Of a stretch of DNA of 64,000 nt, positions 36,377 through 44,800 are shown piece by piece. The notes under the pieces are model-generated. The model was given only the letters and a program-made list of their open reading frames with translations, ran no database searches and was not told the origin of the DNA. The translations under genes were made by a program, and so were the position numbers. This DNA is from Allomuricauda sp. NBRC 101325 (lineage in GTDB: Bacteria > Bacteroidota > Bacteroidia > Flavobacteriales > Flavobacteriaceae): contig NZ_BSQF01000002.1 of assembly GCF_030268205.1 (NCBI RefSeq), forward strand, positions 868,001 through 932,000. Reading direction: 5' to 3'. Positions within the stretch are counted from its first letter, which is position 1. Every line of letters starts with the position of its first letter.

Positions 36377-36844
36377 ATGAATAAAATAAAAGTTTTTTTA
36401 ATGATATTGTTTATTGGGATTATTAGTTGTGAAGAGAAAAATCAAGTTAGGACTGAAAAACTAATTGCTGAAAAACTAGCTAAACATGTGATTGAGGAAC
36501 ATTCTTTAAAAGGCCATACGTATTCGGGGGAAATTTTTTTACATATTAAATTGGAGAAATTGAACGACCGAAATTTCAAAGCACTTATTTCACTTAATGG
36601 ATTAAAATCAAATTCTGCTGAATTTCGGATGGACAGCATTAATATAGACGAGTTAAGAACCATCATATACTTTGACAAATCAGAAAACGAAAATAAGTTG
36701 CCTGAACCCTTTTTTGTTCCTGATTCTGAAAGTTGGAGCTTTTTGGCAGAATTAATTGGAAATGAAATAGTTTTTAATGCGCTGGAATTGAGTTATACCA
36801 AGGATAAAATTGATGTTGAAGATTTAAATGAAATTGAATACTAA
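36377..36844 (+). CDS. Small lipoprotein, array unit 3
   Basis: 155 residues. The signal MNKIKVFLMILFIGIISCEE has a lipobox ISC. The mature part is about 137 residues of mostly beta pattern (IFLHIKLEKLNDRNFKALIS) without a recognised family. Expected in the envelope. The start is 61 bp after R2, in a leader that shares a degenerate motif with the one after R1. Confidence 0.65.
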   Translation: MNKIKVFLMILFIGIISCEEKNQVRTEKLIAEKLAKHVIEEHSLKGHTYSGEIFLHIKLEKLNDRNFKALISLNGLKSNSAEFRMDSINIDELRTIIYFDKSENENKLPEPFFVPDSESWSFLAELIGNEIVFNALELSYTKDKIDVEDLNEIEY

Positions 36845-36871
36845 TTAATAAGTTTCTCAAACAGTCAAATC

Positions 36872-36889
36872 AAAGTTCAAATAAACGAT
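36872..36889 (+). repeat. Array repeat R3
   Basis: Exact consensus copy. The next gene starts with TTG only 8 bp after it. Confidence 0.92.
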
Positions 36890-36897
36890 TCCTTGCA

Positions 36898-37404
36898 TTG
36901 AGAATAGAATTAAGATTTAATAGAAAAGATTTTGAAGAACTTTATTTCATAAATGGTAGAGGTAGCTATATCAAGGATGAAGTGATAAAGTCATCTTTTA
37001 GGAATCTCATGATAACTGGACTTGTTACTATTGGATTATATATCTATGCAAGTGTCAAGAGCAATTATGATTTGTTTTCCTTTTCATTGATTGTCTTGGC
37101 TATCTTCTTGATTGTTTACCTAGGGGCAGCTAAGAACGTTAAAAAGTGGAGACTCCAAGTGAAAAATTACCTTGATGCCCATGAGAAATATTCAAAACAT
37201 GTTTTGATTGCTAATGATGATTATCTATCGATAATACAAAACGATGAAGAGACGATTGAAAAATGGACAAACATCGAAAGGGTTAAGATTTTTGATTCTC
37301 ATATTTGGATACTCGGAAATGAAAATTTTCTAATTCCCGCAAAATCGATGAGCAAGGGAGAATATGATACATTAAGAAGTTTGATTTCCAAAAAGTTTAA
37401 ATAA
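36898..37404 (+). CDS. YcxB-like membrane protein, array unit 4
   Basis: 168 residues with TTG start. Two membrane helices lie near residues 38-75 (LMITGLVTIGLYIYASV and LIVLAIFLIVYLGA). The C-terminal part EKWTNIERVKIFDSHIWIL then NFLIPAKSMSKGEYDTL resembles the YcxB-like domain. The role of that domain is not established. The last residues KKFK and the stop are encoded by R4. It starts 8 bp after R3 without a Shine-Dalgarno sequence. Confidence 0.65.
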   Translation: MRIELRFNRKDFEELYFINGRGSYIKDEVIKSSFRNLMITGLVTIGLYIYASVKSNYDLFSFSLIVLAIFLIVYLGAAKNVKKWRLQVKNYLDAHEKYSKHVLIANDDYLSIIQNDEETIEKWTNIERVKIFDSHIWILGNENFLIPAKSMSKGEYDTLRSLISKKFK

Positions 37405-37409
37405 ACGAT
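37392..37409 (+). repeat. Array repeat R4
   Basis: AAAGTTTAAATAAACGAT, one C-to-T change from consensus. The change is silent in the overlapping Phe codon of the preceding gene. Confidence 0.9.
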
Positions 37410-37446
37410 TCAAATAGCCTTTCAAACTTATTTTTATAACTCTGAC

Positions 37447-37884
37447 TTGAAAACAAAAACACTCACATTTCTCAATAAGTATGGTTTAAAAGTTGGTGGT
37501 ATTTTTATGGTCCTTGTTTCCTTGCTAGTGATTAGGAATGGAGTAATTAAAAAGAAAATAACTGAGGAAAATAGGATTGTATCTGCAAAGGTTCTAGAGA
37601 CACCATTGGACTGTGATAATCTAGGAAGAAGAGGTGGCTACTACAAATTGGAATTCAATGGAAAGGTTTTTGTAAAAAATGGGAATCGCCTTATTTGTGA
37701 ACAAGTTTTTGGAAAGGAAAGTGTTGACGTATTAACAAATTTGAAAAAGGATAAAATCGTCTTTCTAAATGAATACGAAAATTCAAACGACATTTTATAC
37801 GGAACTTTACTTGTTTTAATAGGGTTGGTAATTACTTTCATAGACAAGATAAAATCCCTTTTAAAATGGAATTCGAAAAAATAA
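37447..37884 (+). CDS. Small membrane protein (DUF3592-like layout), array unit 5
   Basis: 145 residues, TTG start, with membrane helices near both ends (VGGIFMVLVSLLVI; ILYGTLLVLIGLVITFI) and a beta-rich loop of about 75 residues between them. The layout is reminiscent of DUF3592 proteins, but the match is not firm. Its TAA overlaps repeat R5. Confidence 0.6.
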   Translation: MKTKTLTFLNKYGLKVGGIFMVLVSLLVIRNGVIKKKITEENRIVSAKVLETPLDCDNLGRRGGYYKLEFNGKVFVKNGNRLICEQVFGKESVDVLTNLKKDKIVFLNEYENSNDILYGTLLVLIGLVITFIDKIKSLLKWNSKK

Positions 37885-37900
37885 AGTTCAAATAAACGAT
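37883..37900 (+). repeat. Array repeat R5
   Basis: Exact consensus copy. It overlaps the last two bases of the preceding stop codon. The following 6 bp (TCAAAT) are the same as after R4. Confidence 0.92.
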
Positions 37901-37908
37901 TCAAATTA

Positions 37909-38316
37909 TTGGTGAAATACATTGCTCAAATATGGGTTCTAACAACTATAGCCTCACCACTGCTGTTGGCAGTTGTTTTGGGAATTATAATTAATAATTC
38001 GAGCCTTTCCGAGATATTTGAATCTTATGAGATTATTATTTTAATGATTTTGGTTGGTTCCTTGTTTTCAATTCCTGCAATGGTTGTTTTTGGATTAATA
38101 CAGAGAAGTTTAAAATCCTCTATTCCAATTTGGAGAAGGAAATTGACACTTTCAATTTATTCCTTTTTATCCGTTTGGATTACTTTTTATATTGTTGATG
38201 AAGGATTTATAACGAGATGGACAGATCAAACGGTTTGGCCATTAATATATTCACTAATCATAGTAATTGGCGTTTGGATTTTTAAACTTCCAAACACGAA
38301 TAGTGTGGTTCAATGA
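37909..38316 (+). CDS. Four-helix membrane protein, array unit 6
   Basis: 135 residues, about four membrane helices (for example ASPLLLAVVLGIIINN, IIILMILVGSLFSIPAMVV, FLSVWITFYIVDE and LIIVIGVWIFKL). Start is TTG 37909 or the adjacent GTG 37912, 8-11 bp after R5. No family recognised. The stop is 3 bp before R6. Confidence 0.6.
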   Translation: MVKYIAQIWVLTTIASPLLLAVVLGIIINNSSLSEIFESYEIIILMILVGSLFSIPAMVVFGLIQRSLKSSIPIWRRKLTLSIYSFLSVWITFYIVDEGFITRWTDQTVWPLIYSLIIVIGVWIFKLPNTNSVVQ

Positions 38317-38319
38317 AAA

Positions 38320-38337
38320 AAAGTTCAATTAAACGAT
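38320..38337 (+). repeat. Array repeat R6
   Basis: AAAGTTCAATTAAACGAT, one A-to-T change from consensus. The change strengthens the central dyad GTTCAATTAAAC. Confidence 0.9.
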
Positions 38338-38382
38338 ACCTGATGGTTGAAAGTACCGTTAAATATTAAAAGGAAGACCGAA

Positions 38383-38910
38383 ATGTCAATGACCCAAGTA
38401 GCTTTTTTGAGAAAAGCTTACATACCAACTAAAACCGAAATTGAAGAATTAATCTCAGGACTTGGATATGACTTCAAAATTTTGGAAGACTCTGAAAACA
38501 TTACAGAACTTGAGGGACTTTCTTGCTCAATAAATGGACATGAAACATTCTTCCAGATCTATTTTAACCAACCAACAGATATAACCAATGAATATGACTG
38601 GATAAAACCAGACTTAACAAATCAAGATTCAGCTGTATCATTTGTTTGGGGTGCAGACTTTGCGGCTGGTGCTTGCATAGGACTTATTTCTGTTGCACTT
38701 ATTGACAAGGGAAAAGCACTTGTTTATTCCTTGGATGACGAAATGAAATACTCAAGAGAAATGCTTGTTGCCGACACTCCACAGTTCTTGAACGAACTTG
38801 AAAAACAAAATCAAAATAGAGTGCCAAGCCCGAATACACAAAAGCCGAAAAAAAATGTAGAAACCGACAAAATGAGCTTTTGGGACAAACTAAAAGATTT
38901 GTTTAATTAA
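38383..38910 (+). CDS. Hypothetical soluble protein, array unit 7
   Basis: 175 residues from ATG 38383, preceded by an AAAGGAAG stretch; a TTG at 38347 in the same frame would add 12 residues. No signal peptide. It contains DFAAGACIGLISVALIDKGK in the middle and a polar, Pro/Lys-rich linker before the C-terminal FWDKLKDLFN. Not recognised. The last codons and stop lie in repeat R7. Confidence 0.6.
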   Translation: MSMTQVAFLRKAYIPTKTEIEELISGLGYDFKILEDSENITELEGLSCSINGHETFFQIYFNQPTDITNEYDWIKPDLTNQDSAVSFVWGADFAAGACIGLISVALIDKGKALVYSLDDEMKYSREMLVADTPQFLNELEKQNQNRVPSPNTQKPKKNVETDKMSFWDKLKDLFN

Positions 38911-38915
38911 ACGAT
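38898..38915 (+). repeat. Array repeat R7 (most divergent)
   Basis: TTTGTTTAATTAAACGAT, 13 of 18 to consensus. Its centre GTTTAATTAAAC is a perfect 12-bp palindrome. It encodes the end of the preceding gene. Confidence 0.8.
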
Positions 38916-38922
38916 TACCTAC

Positions 38923-39342
38923 ATGTTGAACCAATCAATGAAAAACCTCAAAGTTGTAATAATTATATCCTCCATTATCTCATTTCCATCTTTCGTTAAT
39001 CGCAAGAATGAGTTAGTAAATACAATCTGGACTAGCGAGGGGAAATATGGTATTCCAGGGGATTCATTAAAATTTAGGAATGATAATCAAGTTGCATATT
39101 ATTTAGGTGAACTCGGGTGGGAATTTGATTCAATTTATACAATCTCCGGAGATACCCTAACAGTGAAAACTAAAACACTATCTATGGAAATTGATAATAG
39201 TAATATTGATTTAGTTCAAAAATTTCTCATAACAACTGATTCACTTAAACCATTCTATTTAGCAAATAAGCGGGGTGAAAAATGGTTGGAGGCAAAAAAA
39301 GATAGAATTGAAGTTATGTCCAGTTTATATGAAATAAAGTAA
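38923..39342 (+). CDS. Probable secreted small protein, array unit 8
   Basis: 139 residues. The N-terminus has a hydrophobic stretch (LKVVIIISSIISFPSF) that may be a signal peptide; an inner ATG at 38938 would give a tighter one. The mature part has beta-rich segments such as SGDTLTVKTKTLSMEI, resembling small lipocalin-like envelope proteins, but no family is certain. The start is 7 bp after R7. Confidence 0.55.
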   Translation: MLNQSMKNLKVVIIISSIISFPSFVNRKNELVNTIWTSEGKYGIPGDSLKFRNDNQVAYYLGELGWEFDSIYTISGDTLTVKTKTLSMEIDNSNIDLVQKFLITTDSLKPFYLANKRGEKWLEAKKDRIEVMSSLYEIK

Positions 39343-39403
39343 TTACGTACTGAATTGATAACTTAAAAAAGAGGCTTTACTGGATTTTATATATCAATAA
39401 TAA

Positions 39404-39421
39404 AAAGTTCAAATAAACGAT
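39404..39421 (+). repeat. Array repeat R8
   Basis: Exact consensus copy. The next ATG begins one base after it. Confidence 0.92.
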
Positions 39422-39422
39422 T

Positions 39423-39965
39423 ATGAAACACAAATCTAGTCATACAATGTTGTTGCTTTTCTCTTTGATGGCATCATCACTTTTTGGCCAAAATAATGTC
39501 TTTATCAAAGATTATCTTGAACGATTAGAAAACTCTAAAAAGTATTTGATACTGGTGGCTGAATCTATGCCATCCGAAAAATACAACTACCAAGCGACTC
39601 CAGAATCGATGAGTTTTGCTGAAAATCTTATGCATATAGGTTGGGCAATGGATTGGCATAGTCAAACATTACTTGGAGAACGTGAGGAAAGAGATTGGGA
39701 AACCGATACAGAACTTAAGGTTGGAAATAAATCAAAAGAAGAAATGATTGCTACAATCAAAAATACTTTTGATGTAACCCTAAAATTTATTGAACAATTT
39801 GATGTTGGCAAACTTGATGAGGAGTTGGACTATTTTGGCTTAAACAGAACAAAAAGGCAAATCTTATTATTATTGGCAGATCATATAACCCATCACAGAG
39901 GACAAATGTTAGTTTATTTGCGTTTAAATGGCATTGTACCGCCAAGATATGTTCTTTACCAATAG
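39423..39965 (+). CDS. DinB-superfamily protein with signal peptide, array unit 9
   Basis: 180 residues. Residues 1-22 look like a signal peptide ending in SLFGQ. The mature part is the DinB four-helix fold: NLMHIGWAMDWHSQTLLGE with candidate metal His residues near 80, and ILLLLADHITHHRGQMLVYL near 155 with another His group. Family members are often metal-dependent thiol transferases, but here export is predicted and activity is unknown. The ATG is one base after R8. Confidence 0.75.
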   Translation: MKHKSSHTMLLLFSLMASSLFGQNNVFIKDYLERLENSKKYLILVAESMPSEKYNYQATPESMSFAENLMHIGWAMDWHSQTLLGEREERDWETDTELKVGNKSKEEMIATIKNTFDVTLKFIEQFDVGKLDEELDYFGLNRTKRQILLLLADHITHHRGQMLVYLRLNGIVPPRYVLYQ

Positions 39966-39979
39966 CTCAATTAACTCAT

Positions 39980-39997
39980 AAAGTTCAAATAAACGAT
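39980..39997 (+). repeat. Array repeat R9
   Basis: Exact consensus copy. Its last two bases are the first two of the next gene's ATG. Confidence 0.92.
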
Positions 39998-40424
39998 GGC
40001 GTTGACAATTGATCAAATGGAGGAAGCAGCGTTCATTTTCGAAAAGGAGAATGGGAATGCTGGTGATGATTATTCCAGAAAGGTGCTTGCTGAATCCATT
40101 CTTATAAAATACAATGTTGACCACCTAGAAAAAATTATTGTAGATGGTCTCAATGATAATATTTATATAAATTCTGATTTAAGAGTTAGCGCTTATTGGA
40201 CCTTGAGTAAAAGATTTAATAGGAATTTAATAGCATCATTTAAAGGTTGGTTAAAATCAGAATTGGATGAGGGAAACGGTGCAGCTATTTACCAAATACT
40301 GATAGCATTGGGCAACATGGGTGAACCAGTTTTCAATGCTGACCGAGAAGGAGGGTCATCAGTATATGAAATAGATTTGAATGTACGAGATGCCAAAACT
40401 TATTTAACCTCGGATAATTTATAA
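39996..40424 (+). CDS. Helical hypothetical protein, array unit 10
   Basis: 142 residues, soluble, mostly helical; RKVLAESILIKYNVDHLEKI and the following helices look HEAT-like. IYQILIALGNMGEPVFN sits near residue 95. The fold suggests a protein-binding or immunity-type role, which is speculation. The ATG is formed with the end of repeat R9, and the stop touches R10. Confidence 0.6.
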   Translation: MALTIDQMEEAAFIFEKENGNAGDDYSRKVLAESILIKYNVDHLEKIIVDGLNDNIYINSDLRVSAYWTLSKRFNRNLIASFKGWLKSELDEGNGAAIYQILIALGNMGEPVFNADREGGSSVYEIDLNVRDAKTYLTSDNL

Positions 40425-40440
40425 AGTTCAAATAAACGAT
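40423..40440 (+). repeat. Array repeat R10
   Basis: Exact consensus copy. It overlaps the preceding TAA by two bases. Confidence 0.92.
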
Positions 40441-40475
40441 TAAATCAGTTTAGAGGGTTGTATTAAATTTAATTA

Positions 40476-41099
40476 ATGTCTGATAAAGGAAGAAAATGGA
40501 GGGAGCTTACAATTGAAGAAAAGCGCAAATTTTACTTAGGAGGGACTATAGTTTTTTTCCTTTTAATATGTTTCACCTTTTTGATGACCCCTTCTCCACA
40601 AGTGAGCGATTTGACAAATATTAGTTTAACATTAACAAGGGAGCCAAGCTTTAAAAAGCAATCGTTACCTGCTTCAAGTTATTGGGTTGAACTTTATACA
40701 GATAAAGGAAAATATGAAATCAATGGTATTGATTACAAATACATAAGGCACAAAAATTTTAAAAGGTTAGTAAAAAAAGGAACTAAAATAAATGTAGGCT
40801 CTAAAGGCGAGTATATTTATATGTTAGAACAAAACAATATTCAATTCTTAAGATTTGAAGAAGCTCGATATCATAAATCTATGAACAGAACCTTCGCAAG
40901 AATTGTTTTTGGAACTGGATTTGTCGCCTTATTTATTTCCTTTTTGTTTAAACGAGAAATAAAATACAACAATGATGGGACTGAAAAAGTTTTAGATTTT
41001 GGTCCAATCATAATAATAGCTTTGACCATTTCAATTATCATCGGATTGGTGATAATTGGTGGGAGCAATTTCATATCAGGAAAGGAATTCATTTATTAA
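40476..41099 (+). CDS. Three-helix membrane protein, array unit 11
   Basis: 207 residues. One membrane helix near residue 25 (GGTIVFFLLICFTFLM), a soluble loop of about 100 residues and two C-terminal helices (RIVFGTGFVALFISFLF and IIIIALTISIIIGLVII). No family recognised. The start is 35 bp after R10. Confidence 0.6.
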   Translation: MSDKGRKWRELTIEEKRKFYLGGTIVFFLLICFTFLMTPSPQVSDLTNISLTLTREPSFKKQSLPASSYWVELYTDKGKYEINGIDYKYIRHKNFKRLVKKGTKINVGSKGEYIYMLEQNNIQFLRFEEARYHKSMNRTFARIVFGTGFVALFISFLFKREIKYNNDGTEKVLDFGPIIIIALTISIIIGLVIIGGSNFISGKEFIY

Positions 41100-41128
41100 T
41101 AATTTTTGTGCCTAAAACTAAAATCAAC

Positions 41129-41146
41129 AAAGTTCAAATAAACGAT
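41129..41146 (+). repeat. Array repeat R11
   Basis: Exact consensus copy. It opens the outsized prolyl oligopeptidase unit. Confidence 0.92.
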
Positions 41147-41393
41147 TTTAAAATTCTTGATTTACCTATAGATTTATTTCATTGTATTTTTATTCTAAAT
41201 GTTACTTCCCAACTTATAATATTGGTTACCTAAAACTGCCCTCCTTGATCCAATTATACAATTTTGACAACCACATATATTTAACACGCTCATTGTTAAA
41301 TAATTATATTGTACATTAAGCGAAATAAACCATTCTTATATTCCGCTGAGGGATAAATATTTAATCTCAATATAAAATACAACCAACCAAACC
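41147..41393 (+). promoter_or_regulatory. Long leader of the prolyl oligopeptidase unit
   Basis: About 247 bp without a gene between repeat R11 and the start codon, the longest leader in the array. It is AT-rich. A promoter is likely, but I cannot mark its boxes with confidence. Confidence 0.3.
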
Positions 41394-43466
41394 ATGAAAA
41401 AATACTTTTTACTTGTTATTTCCATTGCATTAATTGGTCCATTAGTTCAAGCCCAGGAGGATAATTATCAGTGGCTGGAAGAAGTTGATGGCAAAAAATC
41501 TTTGGAATTCGTTGAAAAAGAAAACAAAGCAACTTTTGAAGAGTTGAGTTCGGAAAAGGACTATGAGTCCATTTATGATAAGAGTTTAGAAATATATAAT
41601 TCATCCGAACGAATTGCATATCCTACCATTCAGGGAGATTACATTTATAATTTCTGGAAAGATAAAGATCATGCAAGAGGTATTTGGCGAAGAAGCACAC
41701 TGGAAAGCTATACAATTGGAGAACCTATTTGGGAGACTTTGCTCGATATCGATGAACTTTCTGAAAAGGATAATGTTAAGTGGGTTTATAAGGGTAGTAA
41801 TGGGCTCTACCCTAACTACGATCGTTTTTTAATCCAACTTTCCAAAGGTGGTGGGGATGCCGTTATTATCAAGGAATTTGATGTGAATAAAAAAGAATTT
41901 ATTGAAAACGGTTTTTTTATCGATGAAGCAAAAAGTGACGCAAGTTATGTGGATGAAAACACATTGATTGTTTCAACTGATTTTGGGGAAGGCACCATGA
42001 CCACATCGGGTTATTCCAATCAAGTAAAACTATGGAAACGTGGTACGTTATTAGAAGAAGCCCAACTTATTTATGAGGGAGAAACCACAGATGTTGGTAC
42101 GTTCGGGGCGGTGCTGCGTGATGGCGCAAAAACGTATCCCTTAATAAACCAATATGAGAGTATTTTTTCAGCCCAATATTCGGTTTGGATCAACAACAAA
42201 ATTATAAAACTGGATATCCCAAATGATGCAAACCCTAGCGCCATTTTAAACAATCAATTTATTGTACAATTAAAATCAGATTGGGTTGTTGATGGAGTGA
42301 CCTATAAGATGGGAACCCTTATAAGTCTCAATTTCACTGAGCTTTTAAAAGGGAATAAGGAAATTCAAGTCATTTTGGAACCTGATGAATTTTCGAGCAT
42401 TTCAGAGATTTCAACTACAAAGAACAAACTACTTGTCAATATATTGTCCAATGTGATCAGCCAATTGTACATTTATTCATTTGACAATAATACATGGAAG
42501 AATCAAAAAGTGAGCGCTCCTGATTTTGGAACCATTTCAATTGCGGCTACCAGTGAAATTTCGGACCTGTATTTTTATGATTTTCAAAATTTTATCACAC
42601 CATCCACATTATATACAGCTGATGCGGCCGATAACACTTTTAAGGCGTATAAATCACTCCCCGCTTTTTTTGACAGTAGCAAATATAAAGTAGAGCAGTT
42701 CAACGCAAAATCAAAAGATGGCACAATGATTCCCTATTTTATGGTATCTGCCAAGGAGATGGAATATAATGGAACCAATCCTACCCTTGTTTATGCCTAC
42801 GGCGGCTTTGAAATTCCCATGCAACCCTATTATATATCAACATATGGTGTGTCATGGTTGGAAAATGGAGGTGTTTTTGTCATGGCAAACATACGAGGTG
42901 GTGGAGAATTTGGGCCAAAATGGCATCAAGATGGAATAAAAGAAAAGCGTCAAAATGTTTTTGATGATCTCTATGCCGTTTCCGAGGATTTGATATCCAA
43001 CAAAATCACTTCACCAGAACATTTAGGTGTTATGGGTGGCAGTAATGGGGGTTTGTTGGTGGGCGTTGCCTTTACACAACGACCCGACTTATACAATGCT
43101 ATAGTATGTTTGGTACCTTTATTGGACATGCAACGTTATAATAAATTATTGGCAGGCGCTAGTTGGATGGGTGAGTATGGAAATCCTGATGTTCCCGAAG
43201 AATGGGAATACATCAAAAAATATTCGCCATATCACAACCTTAAAGCAGAGGTTAAATATCCTGAAGTGTTTTTTTATACCTCTACCCGTGATGATAGGGT
43301 ACATCCTGGACATGCCAGAAAAATGGTGGCAAAGATGAAAGACAGTGGATACAAAACCTATTATTATGAAAATACCGAGGGAGGTCATGCGGGTTCATCC
43401 ACAAATGAACAACGTGCTAAAATGAATGCAATGACGTTTTCCTATTTGTTAATGAAATTAAAGTAA
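41394..43466 (+). CDS. Secreted prolyl oligopeptidase (S9), array unit 12
   Basis: 690 residues. The signal MKKYFLLVISIALIGPLVQA is followed by a propeller domain (to about residue 430) and an alpha/beta hydrolase domain. The catalytic Ser is in LGVMGGSNGGLLVG, Asp in TSTRDDRVHPGHARKM and His in NTEGGHAGSST, matching the S9A order. It would cleave proline-containing peptides in the periplasm or outside. It is several times larger than any other array gene and has a leader of about 250 bp, so it may have its own promoter. Family is secure; why it sits in the array is unknown. Confidence 0.93.
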   Translation: MKKYFLLVISIALIGPLVQAQEDNYQWLEEVDGKKSLEFVEKENKATFEELSSEKDYESIYDKSLEIYNSSERIAYPTIQGDYIYNFWKDKDHARGIWRRSTLESYTIGEPIWETLLDIDELSEKDNVKWVYKGSNGLYPNYDRFLIQLSKGGGDAVIIKEFDVNKKEFIENGFFIDEAKSDASYVDENTLIVSTDFGEGTMTTSGYSNQVKLWKRGTLLEEAQLIYEGETTDVGTFGAVLRDGAKTYPLINQYESIFSAQYSVWINNKIIKLDIPNDANPSAILNNQFIVQLKSDWVVDGVTYKMGTLISLNFTELLKGNKEIQVILEPDEFSSISEISTTKNKLLVNILSNVISQLYIYSFDNNTWKNQKVSAPDFGTISIAATSEISDLYFYDFQNFITPSTLYTADAADNTFKAYKSLPAFFDSSKYKVEQFNAKSKDGTMIPYFMVSAKEMEYNGTNPTLVYAYGGFEIPMQPYYISTYGVSWLENGGVFVMANIRGGGEFGPKWHQDGIKEKRQNVFDDLYAVSEDLISNKITSPEHLGVMGGSNGGLLVGVAFTQRPDLYNAIVCLVPLLDMQRYNKLLAGASWMGEYGNPDVPEEWEYIKKYSPYHNLKAEVKYPEVFFYTSTRDDRVHPGHARKMVAKMKDSGYKTYYYENTEGGHAGSSTNEQRAKMNAMTFSYLLMKLK

Positions 43467-43549
43467 TTCATAACATATGGATTGCGAAATTCACCCACCT
43501 CTGTCCATAATGCCAATGTAATCTTTGAAAAGTTTTAGTAGAATTCCTT

Positions 43550-43567
43550 AAAGTTCAAATAAACGAT
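43550..43567 (+). repeat. Array repeat R12
   Basis: Exact consensus copy, 83 bp after the prolyl oligopeptidase stop. Confidence 0.92.
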
Positions 43568-43588
43568 TCGAACAACTTGGCAGTAATT

Positions 43589-44056
43589 ATGAAATTAATT
43601 TCTAAAATATTGGCACTCGGAATCTTTCTGATTTCAAATTCTTTATTTGCCTGTTCATGTGGACATGTAGGTATTTATAAAAATCGGAAAGGCTCTGATT
43701 TTGTATTCAAAGGAAAGGTTTTAGAAATAAACGAAATTATATCAACTGACACCATTACTGACAGTGAGCAAACTGTCAGATATAGGCGGTCAATATACAC
43801 TTTTGAAATCTTACAGACTTATAAGGGAAATAAGAATTTGAAAACAATAGATATAGTAGGTGGTAAAACGGATTGTGAGGTTGTTTTTAAAAATGGACTA
43901 AATTATATTGTTTACGCCTACAATGATAATAAAAAGCCTCATTATAAATTGAGGGACCAACCAGTTGATGAGTATTTAACTACGCATATGTGCGACAGGA
44001 CCAAAAAATCTTCTTTCTGGACTTTCTGGGAGAGGTTTCTATTAAGAATAACTTAA
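43589..44056 (+). CDS. Secreted TIMP/NTR-like protein, array unit 13
   Basis: 155 residues from ATG 43589; a TTG 12 bp upstream is less likely. The signal LALGIFLISNSLFA is followed directly by CSCGHVGIYKNRKGSDFVF and KGKVLEI, the CXC start of netrin/TIMP-like (NTR) domains. Further segments are TFEILQTYKGNK and KTDCEVVFKNGLNYIVYAYN, and a C-terminal Cys in THMCDRTK. This matches bacterial TIMP-like proteins of unknown role; protease inhibition is not shown. Confidence 0.7.
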   Translation: MKLISKILALGIFLISNSLFACSCGHVGIYKNRKGSDFVFKGKVLEINEIISTDTITDSEQTVRYRRSIYTFEILQTYKGNKNLKTIDIVGGKTDCEVVFKNGLNYIVYAYNDNKKPHYKLRDQPVDEYLTTHMCDRTKKSSFWTFWERFLLRIT

Positions 44057-44078
44057 AGATAAATCAGAGGGTAACAGT

Positions 44079-44096
44079 AAAGTTCAAATAAACGAT
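44079..44096 (+). repeat. Array repeat R13
   Basis: Exact consensus copy. A TTG start follows after two bases. Confidence 0.92.
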
Positions 44097-44098
44097 AA

Positions 44099-44758
44099 TT
44101 GAAAGTATCAAAGTCTGACATAATCGAGTTAATTGAAGATGAGAAAACCGACAGTTTTACGAATCACTTAAATGCCATACTAAAATGGAGTTTTCGTCCC
44201 ACTGGTGAGATACAGAAACGAGAAATAAGAGTTTGGAGACAAAATGTTTGGAATGGGGTGTTTTATCCCATTTTTAAATTCCACCTAAACAACGATGGAT
44301 ATTTAGTGAAAATCACAGACAGAATTAATCCAGTTGGACTGATTGTTTACATTCTTTTCTGTGCTGTGGTTTCTATTCCTTGGTTATATTGGATATTTGA
44401 TGATTATGACCCAGCTTCTCACTGGACCCAAATTATTGCCTGGGTTGTTTTCTTCGGGATTTTTGGTTTGATAAGCTTCAAAATCTACCAAATGGAGAAG
44501 GAAATCCAACTGAGTCAGATTTACGAAATTTTGGACATCGAGGTGGAAGGCGATAAATTGGAGAACGAATGGGGGATTAAAAAAATCCTGTTGAGAATCA
44601 TTACCTATCCTCTCTCTATTTTTTTGATTGCCGTTTGCTTCATTTTTGTCATTCCAAGCGGGAATTATCTAATTGCACTGGCAATGTTATTAATTGTTGG
44701 GGTCTATTTATACTCGGACTTGAAAATATTACTAAAGAAAGGCAAGAAGAAACAATGA
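44099..44758 (+). CDS. Membrane protein, array unit 14
   Basis: 219 residues, TTG start two bases after R13. A soluble N-terminal part of about 75 residues is followed by about four membrane helices (GLIVYILFCAVVSIPWLYWI, IIAWVVFFGIFGLISF and two near the C-terminus). It ends in a basic KKGKKKQ tail. No family recognised. Confidence 0.6.
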   Translation: MKVSKSDIIELIEDEKTDSFTNHLNAILKWSFRPTGEIQKREIRVWRQNVWNGVFYPIFKFHLNNDGYLVKITDRINPVGLIVYILFCAVVSIPWLYWIFDDYDPASHWTQIIAWVVFFGIFGLISFKIYQMEKEIQLSQIYEILDIEVEGDKLENEWGIKKILLRIITYPLSIFLIAVCFIFVIPSGNYLIALAMLLIVGVYLYSDLKILLKKGKKKQ

Positions 44759-44782
44759 ATACATTGTATGATTATTGTAAAC

Positions 44783-44800
44783 AAAGTTCAAATAAACGAT
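44783..44800 (+). repeat. Array repeat R14
   Basis: Exact consensus copy. Its AT end forms the next gene's start codon. Confidence 0.92.
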
